Below the pieces are notes generated by a model. That model made no database searches. It was not told where the DNA came from and saw only the letters and a list, made by a program, of their open reading frames with translations. Made by a program: the position numbers and the translations under genes. Positions 1-10,360 of a stretch of 64,000 nucleotides of DNA are shown here, piece by piece; within the stretch, counting starts at the first letter, position 1, and every line of letters starts with the position of its first letter. Source of the DNA: Sparassis latifolia (taxonomy: Eukaryota > Basidiomycota > Agaricomycetes > Polyporales > Sparassidaceae); NCBI GenBank assembly GCA_018466975.1, contig CM031552.1, positions 1,116,001 to 1,180,000 of the forward strand, in the 5' to 3' direction.

Positions 1-536
1 AGTCCATTTGCATGCTTGTTGTAGGGAGAAATTCTGATTTGTGGAATGTCATATCTTTGCAAAAGCTTCTCGAAGGCTCCAGCCACTTCTGAACCATAGC
101 GGCATATGATTTCCTCTCAGAAGAACCTCGCTAACTCCTTGGAATTGGCTTTCTTTAAGGCCCGTCCTTCTGCTGCATGTGTCAAATCATCTCTCGCAGC
201 AACAATGTAGCGATATCCTTGAGCTCGTGGCATAAACATAACATTAAGATAAATCTTGGAAAATATAGTTGCTGGTGTGCGTATAGTGGGAGATTCCTCT
301 ACCCTTTTTGTACTCCATAATTGGCATTGGTGGCATGTACTAATATGGTGTTTTATATCTTGAAATAAATGGGGCCAGAAGAAATGGTTGCGAATATGAT
401 AGAATACTCCATAAACTCCCCTATGACCTAGTTCTTCATGTGCATGTGTTAGTATAGAGATCCTATGATCCTTGTCTAATATAACCAATAAAGGAGTGTG
501 ATCACATCTTCGCTTGAACATAGATCTGCCTTTCAT
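1..536 (-). pseudogene. Gypsy integrase (zinc-binding domain and part of catalytic core)
   Basis: The N-terminal HHCC zinc-binding module is visible: an H..H pair in HEELGHRG..YHIRNHFFWP and a C-x2-C pair in STCHQCQ. The start of the catalytic core follows, with the first Asp in VAARDDLTHAAEGR. After a stop codon (near 117) the frame continues as EEIICRYGSEVAGAFEKLL and then RISPYNKHANG, which matches integrase cores. The usual stretch with the second catalytic Asp (IVTDNG-like) between CRYG and SEVAG is absent, which suggests a short deletion. The protein continues past position 1. The stop and the missing Asp make this copy inactive. Confidence 0.88.
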
Positions 537-1215
537 AAAGAACTGTCCTGCATGTCTAATAAATCTTCGCTTGGCTTGAGTGTTAGAGAAGTCTGGTGTC
601 TGTAGAGTCTGGAGAAAATGTGCAATGTCTCCTCTTGCTTGGAATTCACTGCTAGCGATGAGGGTAACTGGTGAACCAGGGTTTGATCTGGCTTGGTCAC
701 ATGATTAAGATACAGGGATAGAAGTGCTATCTCATCCAACCAATCATCTGACTCGAGAACTTCTGTCAATTCTTCTTCTGTTGGTTCGCGACGTGAGAGA
801 GTATCAGGTCCACGATGCTTATCAGCAGGAACATGTCGCAATTTAAAGGTAAATAGCAAAATATCCACTGATTAATTGCGGCATTCAGCTGAAGATCTGG
901 ATTATTCAGCATGTCTTTGATGTACTTGGCATCAACTTCCAGAATCAAATTCTTGATGTCTGCTAAATAAATTCTCCAGTGTCACATGGCTCTATAGCAT
1001 GCGTATAGCTCCAACTTGGGCTGACTATATCTGGACTCGTGCTCATTAAAAGGTAGAGAACCATAGCGAGCTGGTCTCCATCTGCCTTGTTCATCATTCT
1101 GTGACAAGATAAAACCAACTGTGATGACACTAGAGTCTATGGATATGTAGACAGGTCGGTCCAATAAATAATCAATAGAGCGTAAGGCAGGTGCGGATGT
1201 AATAAGATCCTTCAA
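535..1215 (-). pseudogene. Gypsy RNase H domain, frameshifted
   Basis: Three overlapping frames together give a retroelement RNase H. The first is 982-1215, with YISIDSSVITVGFILSQ (first catalytic Asp), then ARYGSLPFNEHESRYSQPKLELYA (catalytic Glu region). Next is 766-948, with ILEVDAKYIKDMLNNPD (third acidic residue) and NQWI. The last is 533-868, with the C-terminal motif RHVPADKHRGPDTLSRR. Each piece is in the order expected for Ty3/Gypsy pol, but they lie in different frames, so at least two indels have occurred. The acidic tail leads into the integrase zinc domain. Confidence 0.85.
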
Positions 1216-1233
1216 GCAATCAAATGCTTCTTG

Positions 1234-1942
1234 TCACCTATCATCCCATACAAATTCAGCATCCTTCCGTGTTAATTCAGTTAGTGGTCGTGCAATTTTG
1301 GAGTAGTTCTTTATCCAAATGCGCACTGTACCACATAATCCCAAAAATCTCCGCACATCCTTTGCAGTCTTCAAAACTGGCCAGGTAAGAATTTTATTTA
1401 CTTTTGAATTTTCTGGAAGTTGTCCTTCTGGGGTGCATGTCTGTCCAACTATAACTGCATGGGGTTTACATAATTGAGTCTTAAAAGCGGAGAAGGTAGC
1501 ACCTGCATGTTCTATATGATGCATAATTCTATGTACATCAACTGCATGTTCCCATATAAATCGCCTAATTCCTGGATTTTCTAGTAATGTCTCCGGCTCT
1601 CCAGTTTTTGGTCCATGGATGGGTAAATCATCAATAAAAATATTCACGACATGGGGGATCTTATCTTGTAAAATGAAGACCATACAATTCTGAAATTCTG
1701 AAGGAGAGTTGGTGAAGCCTTGAGGCATACAAGTGAGTCGTAATAAACCGAGTGGTGTTAGGAATGAGGTGAGGTCATGACTTTTTGGGTCAACCTTAAG
1801 CGCATCAAATCCAGAAAATAAATCAAAGACTGTGTAGCAGACGTGTCCCGCAAAGGGTTCTACAAAGTCATCCAGGATGGGCGGAACACCTGCATCTTGA
1901 ATAGTTACCCGATTGAGTGATTGTAGATCATGGACAATTTAC
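1234..1942 (-). pseudogene. Gypsy reverse transcriptase, C-terminal two thirds
   Basis: The reading frame from 1942 leftwards gives VHDLQSLNRVTIQDAGVPP, then YTVFDLFSGFDALKV (RT catalytic Asp), LTCMPQGFTNSPSEFQ, and VVNIFIDDLPIHG, where the usual YxDD is FIDD. The thumb and connection follow with FLGLCGTVRIWIKNYSKIARPLTELT. The order and motifs are those of fungal Gypsy RT. The N-terminal ~100 residues are missing because the sequence changes abruptly at 1943, where the composite insertion begins. All catalytic Asp residues of the remaining part are present. Confidence 0.92.
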
Positions 1943-2031
1943 ATCATTGTCAGTTATAAAGAATAATCTTTAGTGCTTATAAGTTACAATTAAGGCTGAA
2001 ATCTGGGTTTAATAAGCAGGTCATGTACAAG

Positions 2032-2165
2032 GATAATCTACTGAAGGATTATCCCCTCAGTAGATTATCCTTTTGAAGTAGTCTAAGCTAATCTGAAGAT
2101 AATCCAAAGGGATAATCCAGATAATAATGCTAAAGATCATCCAAAGGATTATCCAAAGCCAAAAT
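2032..2165. repeat. Cluster of GGATAATCC-type palindromes with a 14-bp hairpin
   Basis: About six copies of GGATwATCC or a one-base variant occur in ~130 bp. Two outer copies form the perfect inverted arms GGATAATCTACTGA and TCAGTAGATTATCC around a short GATTATCCCC-containing loop. No other stretch of the window shows this motif density. Function unknown. Confidence 0.6.
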
Positions 2166-2169
2166 TGAT

Positions 2170-2262
2170 TTAAGAACTTGCACCCAGCCAGGACTGAACT
2201 CTCAACCTCAGGAAAAAGTCACATAACTAAGAAACTTCAGACACTTTAACCACTACTTCATA
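2170..2262 (-). repeat. tRNA-like SINE unit (copy 1)
   Basis: On the minus strand TGGTTAAAGTG (2252-2242) fits the RNA polymerase III A box. GTTCAGTCC (2199-2191) fits the B box with one mismatch. The start-to-start spacing is 53 nt, the same as in the unit at 13500-13575. No tRNA cloverleaf could be closed by eye, so this is more likely a SINE head than a working tRNA gene. Confidence 0.5.
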
Positions 2263-2385
2263 TGACCTTAACAGTTTACACTCATGCATAATATATATAG
2301 TAAATTTTGCTGAAAGGACTTGGACAAATTCTGCTCATCACAAAAGTAGTGACTGAGTTAGACATAAGAAAAAGGATGTTTCTAG

Positions 2386-2560
2386 TCACTTTAGGGTACC
2401 CTTCAGACCTAGCTCTTAGCTTTAACATAACTTGTAGTATATTGTAGCTAAGGGCTTCTCAGATGACTGACTGACCATTGTACTAACACATGTCCCAGGG
2501 CATTATATGTGATTATCCAGAATATAGATAGGATATAGGCTGGTCCATCTTATAATACTG
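2386..2560 (+). mobile_element. Fragment of the fold-back element family
   Basis: CACTTTAGGGTACCCTTCAG followed by CTAGCTCTTAGC, a GACTGACCAT stretch and GTCCCAGGGCAT repeats, with substitutions, the outer TIR of the element at 16988-18419. Only one end is recognisable; the rest is lost. Confidence 0.65.
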
Positions 2561-2639
2561 GTGTATTTACTAGTTGTTCTATAATGTCGTTCTATCAGAT
2601 AGTTACCTTAGAGTAAGTACATGACATTGTAGGCTATTA

Positions 2640-3330
2640 AGGTGATTCTTGTAAGCTGAATATTAATGAATGCCTTTTTAGTCATATTTTTATATACATT
2701 TTATAAATTGATAATATCATTTTGAGGCTACTTTTTAGCTGAGTATTTCAGAATGCACACTAGTCACTTTTTCGTAATGTTTTTATATACTTTTGTGAAA
2801 CAACATAGTAGCATCATTTTGAAGCCATTTTTCAGCCCACTTTTTTGAAATGTATACTAGTCACTTTTTGGTAATGGTTTTATATACTTTTTACAAAATC
2901 ACATAGTAATATCATTTTAAAGCCATTTTTCAGCTGAGTCTTTTAGAATGCATACTAATCACTGTTTAGTTATAGTTTTATATAGGTTTTATAAAATGAC
3001 ATAGTAATATCATTTTGAAGCCACTTTTTAGCTCAGTTTTTTAGAATACATACTAGTCACTTTTAGTAATGTTTTTATTCAATTTTCGCAAAACAACATA
3101 GTATTATCATTTTAAAACCATTTTTTGGCTGAGTCTTTAAGAATGCATACTAGTCACTTTTTGCTTATGTTTTTGTATATTTTTTGCAGAACCACTTAGT
3201 AGTATCATTTTAAAGCAATTCTGAAGGTGCTTTTAAGGAGAGGTGTACTAACAATTTTTAGTAACATTCTTATGTTGTTTTGATAAATGAGCAGAGTAAT
3301 ATCATTTTAAAGCCATGATTTAAATAATCC
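2640..3330 (+). repeat. Tandem ~95-bp AT-rich repeats
   Basis: About seven degenerate units share TAGAATGCATACTAGTCAC, then a TAGTAATGTTTTTATATAC-like block and ATAGTAATATCATTTTGAAG. The same array occurs in the Helitron elements at 22830-23340, 27890-28740, 53560-54070 (inverted) and 60190-60760, so it is an internal component of this Helitron family. Confidence 0.8.
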
Positions 3331-4189
3331 TACTCTGAGATACTTAGTAATATGTTAAACTATTATCAGGCAGCTACAAATAAATTATTTTTTACATTAT
3401 ATTATAATATCAGCTGACATGTAAGACTCATGTGATAACACAATATATTATTGTTATAACATGTGTTGCATACTCTAATACATTGTTATAATATTTTTAT
3501 AAACTACAATCAGGTGACATCTTAGAAGTAAGTTATGAGTATAATATTGTTAAAAGCTTACTATATATTACTAAGCAATATACTAGTTATTGAATAACAT
3601 TATAGACTATTATAATGCTTTCATTTAAACAGCACAGGCATTTTCTTGTAACTTTTTTGTATAGACATATAGATGACATGCTGGACTATTGCAGTACTGC
3701 TACCAAATATTTATAAGTAAAATATTAGATGAACAGCATATTAAAATATTGTAATACAGTTGTTAATGATACTTAAAGTATCTAAATAATATTATAAGTC
3801 ATTCTAATATTTTATTCCTTTCTGCTATCAATATAAAATGAAATTTTATATAAATTTATTTCAAATAAAAACAGAGTTTCAGAGGTATCAAAAATTATAC
3901 ACTAACAAGAAAGACTTGCTTATTAGTATAACATCAAATTGTACTAGATTTTCACCTAGAGTGACTGTTTTAAGTGAATATGAATGATGAAACCTTTACA
4001 TAAATACCTAATAAAAATACAACATGCTATGCAATGCAATGGACCATTCTTCACAAGTAATCAACTACTTAGGAGTAACACAAAATGATTAAAGTATGTG
4101 AAAACAATTGGATGATGAGAGAAAGGGAGGAATACAGAACCTCAGAAATCGTTTCTGCCATGCAAAGCAATGACCCACTCCCCACAAGT

Positions 4190-7044
4190 AGAATTCCTGT
4201 TGAAGGAATTTAGAGGTGACATACACAGAGAATAAGTAGGGGTTGATAACAGATCAGACATAGGACTGGGTATACTTAGTGACAAAGGACCACGAGTAGC
4301 TAAAAATAAAGGAGAACCGTGTAAAGAACTTGATAGAGGGTTTTGCTGCCTAAAATGTGGTGTTCCGAATCTGCAAGAATTAGCCACAAAAGGAATGTGC
4401 TGAAAAAGCCGGACTTATGTATTCAACGACTTCTTCAGTGACGTTGCGCATGGCCTCGATGAGAATTTCCTCGACGCACTTGCGCATCAAGTCCTCGCGC
4501 TCACATTTCAACTGTATGTGGTCATCATCATCATCTGTGTCGTCTGCGAGGTCCATGTCCGATTCGCTATCACTACTGTTGTTACTGCGCAAGACACTTA
4601 CTAAACCTGGTAAGTCGTTATCACCATCGTACAAGTCTGGAGATGTGCAGTGCGCATGAGAGCCGGGCGAGTGTATTGGCCTACACATACGAGTGTCGGG
4701 GTCATGGGTGACAGATAGGGTGGAACGAGGAAGCAGAAGTGGGCAATTGCATGCTCACACTGCATGGCAGTCGGCCTCGCGCGTGCACACGCACGTGGAT
4801 GACAGAGGCGACAGGGGTGATGAGAGGACCGGTGATGAGGGAATGTAGACGGGTGATGATGGGGTGTACTCGGGGGATGAGGAACGTGATAGGGATGGGG
4901 TCATCGGGATATCCGCGAGGTCCAGATGTGAGAGAAAAATGAACGCTATTGGGCACGTGTCGATCAACAAAGGGGGGCCGTTTGCAAATCGTCGATGAAG
5001 CAAAAGGGGGTACCATAAAGCTCCTGCCTAAATCCTGTTGTGAGATCTCCAAATTTCATATTTTCATCTGCCGGAGGTTCTGCATTACAAACGAGCATGT
5101 CCGCACTGTTCATCATCGTTTCGAGCCATAAGGTGGGGATTGCATATTCTATGTCCATCACGCGCTTGGCGTCGACATTTGTGGTCCCGATCTCCTGCTG
5201 TGTGTCGCGTAGTTCCTGAGGTGTATTGTTCTCCTGCATGTGTATATCTGGGGCGACTGTAAGTGCGTACGTGTCTGTGGAGTCTGTGTGTGTGCTCACA
5301 TTCTCTGGAGCTGCGTGCTCAATGAGTGGCAGGATTCCATAGGCCTCGACGATCACAGCTGCATCAACATGGCCTGTATCTTCCTTGTCCTGTCTGTCGT
5401 TCTCTCGACCATGAGTTTCCATGGGAACATTGGGGACGTTCGACTTGCAAAGGAGCGTGTTGTATAAAGATGCGGGCCACGGATGCTGTGTGATATCTGT
5501 GCACTCGAAGTCATGTGCGTTCACATTCTCTGTAGCCTGGTATTCCCATCCTGCACTGTGGCATTGGAGATTATCCTGTGCACGCATTGTCATGGTGTCT
5601 GTGAAAACATGCGGGTCACCTACCACCGTGTTATCGTCAACCTCGAGAATCACATGCTCGACAAGCGGTGTCAGTCCATGGCATCGAGGACCACGACCAC
5701 GACCTCGTGGCCTGTATCTACTATATTATCTCCAATAGTTAATAAATTTTCGAATAGAATATCGGTGCAGGCACACCTCGCTCGTCCTTTCTGCCGGTGT
5801 CTCCTGTGTGGGTCTCCATAGCAACACCAAGGGCATTCAACTTGTGAGGGAGCGTGTCATATGAAGATGTGGGCCAGGGAAATTGCACGTACTCTGCACG
5901 CTTGATGTCATCACCGTTCACATCCTGGAGGCCATCGGGGTTCATCATGTGTGCCAAATTGTGAAGGAGAGCTGTGGAAGTTCGAGACATCCCGAGTGTG
6001 CTGTTGGCATTGTTTTCATCATTTCGGAGTGTATTTATTGCCAAGTTCAGATTCCCCAAGATAAAACTGAGAAGCATTATGAACAGAAGGAGAGTGCTCT
6101 GAAGAGCACAAAAATGTCAGCATAGAGGGTGAATGATGTGAATCATGCGCGCTGGCACTGTCATTGTGCTCGTGGGGTGCTGAGTCAGCCTGATGATGCG
6201 ATTGCTGTGAGAGACTGTCCCAACGTTGAGGAGTGATGGGGGCAGAGGAATCCATGGCAATCGTAACGATATGGTCATCTTGTACAACCATCTTCAGGAG
6301 ACGATGGGGATCGTGTGTCCTTAGGGCCTGGAGGGAATGAAATATGTCAGTGCACACCGCATTTGGTGTGCGAGAGTCAACTATTGCACCGAAAATTCTT
6401 ACCAAGCTCGACGAAGGCTCCAATTTCATCGCATTGAATATCACGTCAAAGGGAAAGGGGTTCACGGTACTGTTGAGACCAATTCTGTGCGATGCGGGGC
6501 TGTCAATAAATGTGGCTTCTGTGGGTATTCTCCAAGGTGGGGGTGCTATTAGAACTATACCTGTGACGAGGGAGTCTTCTTCACACATGACGGGATACTC
6601 GAGGTTCGGGAGGTCGATGTCGTTGACTGATGTTGTGCCCGGCCAATTACGGTTAGTGTAGTCATGCAGGAAAAATTGAACGAAAGAGTGCCCTTCGCGC
6701 TCAAAGGGGTGTCCATGGCTAGAGTAAATTCCGGGAGGATCAAACACTTTGCCAGAGAGCATCACATTGGGTATGTACCAATTCTCGTACCGACTGCCCT
6801 GCCAATACCCGAATGAGCATGGATAGGTGTCGCCGCGATGGATTCCTGCATGATAGCATTCATCAAGATTCGAGAGCATGGGCTCGAGGTTCCAGTCAGC
6901 AGGCATAAGAGTTTTTATGGGTAGAATCAGAGTATCGAGAATATTAGCACTAGGTTCCAGTGCCGAGATAAGGAATGAGTCTGCAGAGTCTGATTCTACA
7001 ATGTGCGAGTGAGGTTCGAAATCGAGGGGGTGCTCCGGAGCCAC
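4190..7044 (-). CDS. Gypsy polyprotein linker between protease and RT (fragmented)
   Basis: This is the part of the Gypsy polyprotein between protease and RT, read in several frames: 7044-6019 (341 codons), 5653-4964 (229 codons), 5003-4755, 4688-4380 and 4387-4190. The first piece follows directly after the protease GTYLIF motif. It contains a Tyr/Trp-rich stretch (ECYHAG..FGYWQGSRYENWY) and a His/Ser-rich tail. The 4688-4380 piece has an acidic run (SDSESDMDLADDTDDDDD). No catalytic motif was seen. At up to about 900 residues it is unusually long for a Gypsy spacer; part of it may be captured or repeated sequence. Frames change at several points, so the open reading frame is broken. Confidence 0.6.
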
Positions 7045-8109
7045 GAGAAGCTCGTGTTCGCCATTGGAGGAGTGTGGATTCTTGAAAATGAGATAAGTTC
7101 CATCGGGTCATTCATCGATAGTGACCTGATTGTCACGCTGCCATGGCCATCTGAGAAGAAGGTCAAAGGGAACGTGGTCGGCAACATAGAGATTAGCACA
7201 AGTAGTGACTGCGCTGCGCTGCAGCGGGACTTGCTGGACTAAGCCGAGGAGATCTCCTTCACCGCTGTTTGCGTTCTTCATGGTAATTCGGTAGCTGCAG
7301 CTAAGAGGTCATTGAATCTTGTCTTTCCATACCCACAAGTGTACAATGTTTAACATTGAACCTGTGTCGACAATGGCCTCAATCTGGTGCCCTCCGCAAT
7401 CAATAGAAAATTAAATAAGCGCGCACTGATTCCACATAATAATAGTACTTGCCACCATACTATTGTCGGGCTCTGTGGGTGCCCATTTGTACTTAATAAT
7501 TTCCGATAAATACTTAGAAATCTCTCTTGAGGAGCCAATTACCTTGCCTACTGAAATTATAATAGGAGTACTTAATATTTTATTGAGTACTGCCGCAGGC
7601 TGAACCTGACCCGAAAGAGCAGATTGGGTGAGAAGGTATTTCTGCTTCTCCGATTTTTTGGGCTTTGCCTCCTTATTAGCTGAGATTTTCGTAGGAACTG
7701 ATGATGACTTACAAGACTTCTTTGGGTTCTCCGGGGTTTCATCTTCCATAATAACATCGTCATCTTCAGGATCAAACTGAGGGGGCTGAATAATAATTGG
7801 GCAGGGTTCCGGGGGTTTGTCCACTTTAGGCTTATCTGCTTTGGCTTTGTCAGCTTTGTCATCAAGTCTCCGGGCCCAACTAGACTTGGCAGGAGGGAAC
7901 ACACCTTCAAAGCACTCCTTGCGTGCTCCCTTGGTGGACTTGGAAGAGCACTCAGCAGGCATAACAAGAATGTCAGATTCAGTGTCAGAAATGCACATTG
8001 CAAGCCATGGTTTCCGCAGTAAATGAGATAAAGTTTGACTGTGCAAGCTGGGTTTTATGGAAGGCTGAGACAATAGGCTCATCCCTTCTTCTGCAAATAA
8101 GAGACCCAT
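7045..8109 (-). CDS. Gypsy Gag C-terminal spacer and aspartic protease (broken)
   Basis: The frame 8109-7411 encodes a Lys/Pro-rich, low-complexity region (KADKAKADKPKVDKPPEP, then acidic PEDDDVIMEDETPE). It leads into the retropepsin: IDCGGHQIEAIVDTGSMLNIV, with the active-site DTGS at about 7371-7355. The downstream flap and second strand are recognisable as LLLRWPWQRDNQVTIDE and GTYLIFKN. A frame change and a stop lie in the protease (ORF ends at 7411; stop near 7305). It follows Gag and precedes the linker, as expected. Confidence 0.8.
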
Positions 8110-8155
8110 CTGGCATTGTCAACTTGCCATTTATGTCACATTTTTATTCAACAGG

Positions 8156-9298
8156 TCAATGATCTCTGGACAATAATTCATAGTGCCCCTTTCCGCAACT
8201 ATAACAGGTCATTTCTCCACGTGACAATAGTCTATTGTTCGCCATTGTTGCAGGGGGTCCTCCTGAATGCACAATGGGTGATGAAGTGGATTCTCCCGGC
8301 CTCCTAGGACGTTGTACAATTTGTACAATATCCTTATCCAACTTGAATGTCCTGTAAAACAGAGTAGAGTAGTTAGGATCATCCAACGACTGTGTCTGAA
8401 GTTTCCTAATAATTGTTTCTACTTCATCAAATTCTTCCGCTGCTGTTTCCTCATCTTGTAATGCACGCAGATGCACATGCGCCTTATGGCCTGACTCCAT
8501 CTTGCACTTCTTCTTCTTCTTGATTTTTTCAGATTTATCTTCAGAGCTTGAAGTCTTCTTCGGCTGTTTTTTGGAACTCTTCCTGTATCTAGAAAATTCA
8601 TCGTCACTATTTTCCAACTCAGCAGAATCTGAATCAGAGTCTGTACCATCCTCAGAATCAAATTGGTCTTGATCATAATCAGAATCTGACTCAAATTCAT
8701 CTGCATCAAATCTATTACAGCAAAACATGTCCTCCAGAGACTTTACCATGTTTGCAACGGTAAAGGGCTTTGTTAAATCATGTGCAGGGTTAGTTCGTAG
8801 TACACGTGATTCAATTCTTGGCCTAATAGTTCTAGGTAACCCTTTCCAAAATGTCTTGTTATAAGCATCTTCATTTATCATATTCTTCTCCTTCAGCCAT
8901 CCAGCAATACGCTGAAATCTACGATAATAGGAACGTACTGTAGAAAGTGAGTGAATAGAGGAATGACGTGCTGTACAACAAGAATCCTTAAGGTCAGTAC
9001 ACTTGAATCGCCTTTCATTCCTTTCTGAATCATAAATCTTCAAAATCTCTGCCTTGAGATTATCCCAGTCAGGAGTCTTGTAGTCAGAGAGAGTTTCTAT
9101 TACCTCTCGCACTGCTCGACCACAATACTGGCGAATTGTTTTACACTTTAATCCATTATCAGTTACCTGATTAAAGGACAGTAAGGCATCATAATCTTCC
9201 AGAAAATCCTTAACTTGGGATGACTGACCTTTAAAAGTCCTGAGAGCTTGTTTTCCTCCACGCACAGGCATATCATGAACTGAGCGAGTCTTAGACAT
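8156..9298 (-). CDS. Gypsy Gag (capsid with partial zinc knuckle)
   Basis: This 380-codon frame starts MSKTRSVHDMPVRGG. It has the Gag capsid look of Ty3 elements: TFKGQSSQVKDFLEDYDALL, then RSYYRRFQRIAGWLKEKNMI and FWKGLPRTIRPRIE. An acidic Asp/Ser tract (SDSDYDQDQFDSEDGTDSDSDS) and a Lys-rich tract follow. It ends in CYSCGKGHYELLSRDH, which resembles a CCHC zinc knuckle but lacks the normal spacing and the last Cys. The start overlaps the end of the upstream Ser/Thr-rich frame by 8 bases (ATGTCTAA). Confidence 0.85.
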   Translation of the reverse strand: MSKTRSVHDMPVRGGKQALRTFKGQSSQVKDFLEDYDALLSFNQVTDNGLKCKTIRQYCGRAVREVIETLSDYKTPDWDNLKAEILKIYDSERNERRFKCTDLKDSCCTARHSSIHSLSTVRSYYRRFQRIAGWLKEKNMINEDAYNKTFWKGLPRTIRPRIESRVLRTNPAHDLTKPFTVANMVKSLEDMFCCNRFDADEFESDSDYDQDQFDSEDGTDSDSDSAELENSDDEFSRYRKSSKKQPKKTSSSEDKSEKIKKKKKCKMESGHKAHVHLRALQDEETAAEEFDEVETIIRKLQTQSLDDPNYSTLFYRTFKLDKDIVQIVQRPRRPGESTSSPIVHSGGPPATMANNRLLSRGEMTCYSCGKGHYELLSRDH

Positions 9299-9638
9299 AG
9301 TGGAAGAACTGGTTAGTGGTGGTGGGAACTAAAGTGGGGTTAGTGGACAAAGTGGTGGTGGATTGTATGATCGCTGTGGCTGTGGGCGCTGACGATGATA
9401 GATTGGATGCTGTGGCCGCTGGTGTCATTGAGGTCGCTGTGGACGTAGTGGGTACTGGTGCTGATACTGAGGCTGAGGCTGATAAACTGGCTGATAAGGA
9501 GTTACTGGAACTGGTAGAACCTGGATTGGAAATGGAGGTGGTGAGATTATTTGAGGAGTTACCAGACAGGGATGATATACTGATACTTGATAATCCTAAG
9601 GTGGGTGTAGGTGATTGTGATGATGGCACATTGGGCAA
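9291..9638 (-). CDS. Ser/Thr-rich ORF overlapping the Gag start
   Basis: This frame of 115 codons (MPNVPSSQSPTPTLGL...) is almost entirely Ser, Thr, Ala, Pro and Asn, with no recognised domain. It lies between the primer-binding site and Gag and ends in TAA inside ATGTCTAA, where Gag begins in another frame. Either it is the N-terminal part of a Gag polyprotein separated by an indel, or it is a separate leader ORF with overlapping termination and reinitiation. The composition fits N-terminal tails of fungal Gypsy Gag proteins. It could also be chance openness of a repetitive stretch. Confidence 0.45.
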   Translation of the reverse strand: MPNVPSSQSPTPTLGLSSISISSLSGNSSNNLTTSISNPGSTSSSNSLSASLSASASVSAPVPTTSTATSMTPAATASNLSSSAPTATAIIQSTTTLSTNPTLVPTTTNQFFHYV

Positions 9639-9727
9639 GTGGGAATGGAGAAAGTAAAGGGGGTATTATGGGTATAGTATATGACCTGATAAGCAAGGAA
9701 ACTACCCCCCGACGGTGGGCTCCAGTT

Positions 9728-9968
9728 TGACAGACGAGAATGGTGTCTTGGATAAAACACAAACCAAAACAAAATCCTCCTGAGGTCACCAGACTTGAAC
9801 AAAGTTGGGAAATATTCCTCAGTGTATTCAATGTAGTAATCGCTTGGTTACCTGGTAGTAATCAAGTGCGATAGTGTGTGTGTGAGTAAGAGGGAAAGAC
9901 TGTCTTGTATTAAGACAGAGAGTATGACCGAGTAATAAGTGGCCGAGTTAACAGATGACCGATTAACA
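9728..9968 (-). repeat. Gypsy 5' LTR with adjacent primer-binding site
   Basis: Read on the minus strand the LTR begins TGTTAATCGG and ends TCTCGTCTGTCA, giving the TG..CA termini and about 241 bp. Two bases further (9725-9712) comes TGGAGCCCACCGTC, a TGG-starting primer-binding site. It matches the position and orientation needed for the Gag frame at 9298. The partner LTR is beyond position 1, so the boundaries rest on TG..CA and the primer site only. A Helitron 3' end abuts it at 9971. Confidence 0.7.
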
Positions 9969-10360
9969 GACTAGTTTGGAGTGGGCCATTGCTTTGCATG
10001 GCAGTAACGATTCCTGAAAGGTTATAATAAGACGTCTTTAAGACTGCACTAATTTGAGTTACCACCTAATAGTATCTACCGAGTCTCCTATAATAGCATC
10101 ATTGCCCTTATAATAGCCAGTGTAGGGCATAGGTGGGGCTAACCTGTGCAGAGACCAATATCAGTACACACAGGGGTACAGATGGTCACAGACATGCAAT
10201 CTTCACAGACATATGTTTTTTGGTAGGGAGAGATGGACAATAGGATCAAACTTATATATGCACAATATTGCATTATTTCCATCAGCCTACCTCCCTTATT
10301 GTCCATGCCCATTGCTCTTGCTAGCACATGCTGCTCTTATCAATATAACCACTCCCACAT

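Larger units (their letters stand above)
1943..4188 (+). mobile_element. Composite insertion in Gypsy pol ending in a Helitron 3' terminus
   Basis: The right end (4143-4188) carries the terminus shared by all Helitrons here: an imperfect CAGAAAtcgTTTCTG hairpin, CCATGCAAAGCAATG, then CCCACTCCCCACAAG before a T. From about 2575 to 4188 the sequence matches other non-autonomous Helitrons in the window (for example 27880-29668 and 60115-61670). The left part is different: a GGATAATCC motif cluster, a tRNA-like unit, and a piece of the fold-back element family (2386-2560). No 5' Helitron end was found. It is probably a nest of several insertions rather than one element. No coding region was recognised in it. 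Confidence 0.7.
1..9968 (-). mobile_element. Ty3/Gypsy LTR retrotransposon, decayed, 3' end outside window
   Basis: Read on the minus strand the order is 5' LTR (9968-9728), primer-binding site, Gag, protease, long linker, reverse transcriptase, RNase H and integrase, which is the Ty3/Gypsy order. The integrase runs off the left window edge, so the 3' LTR is not visible. The pol frame is broken by stops and frameshifts and by a composite insertion at 1943-4188. Roughly 100 residues of the RT N-terminus are missing next to that insertion: the linker stops at about 4190, while RT resumes at 1942 in the VHDLQSLN motif. The Gag-linker part is GC-richer than the surrounding AT-rich repeats. The family assignment is secure; activity is excluded by the lesions. 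Confidence 0.93.
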
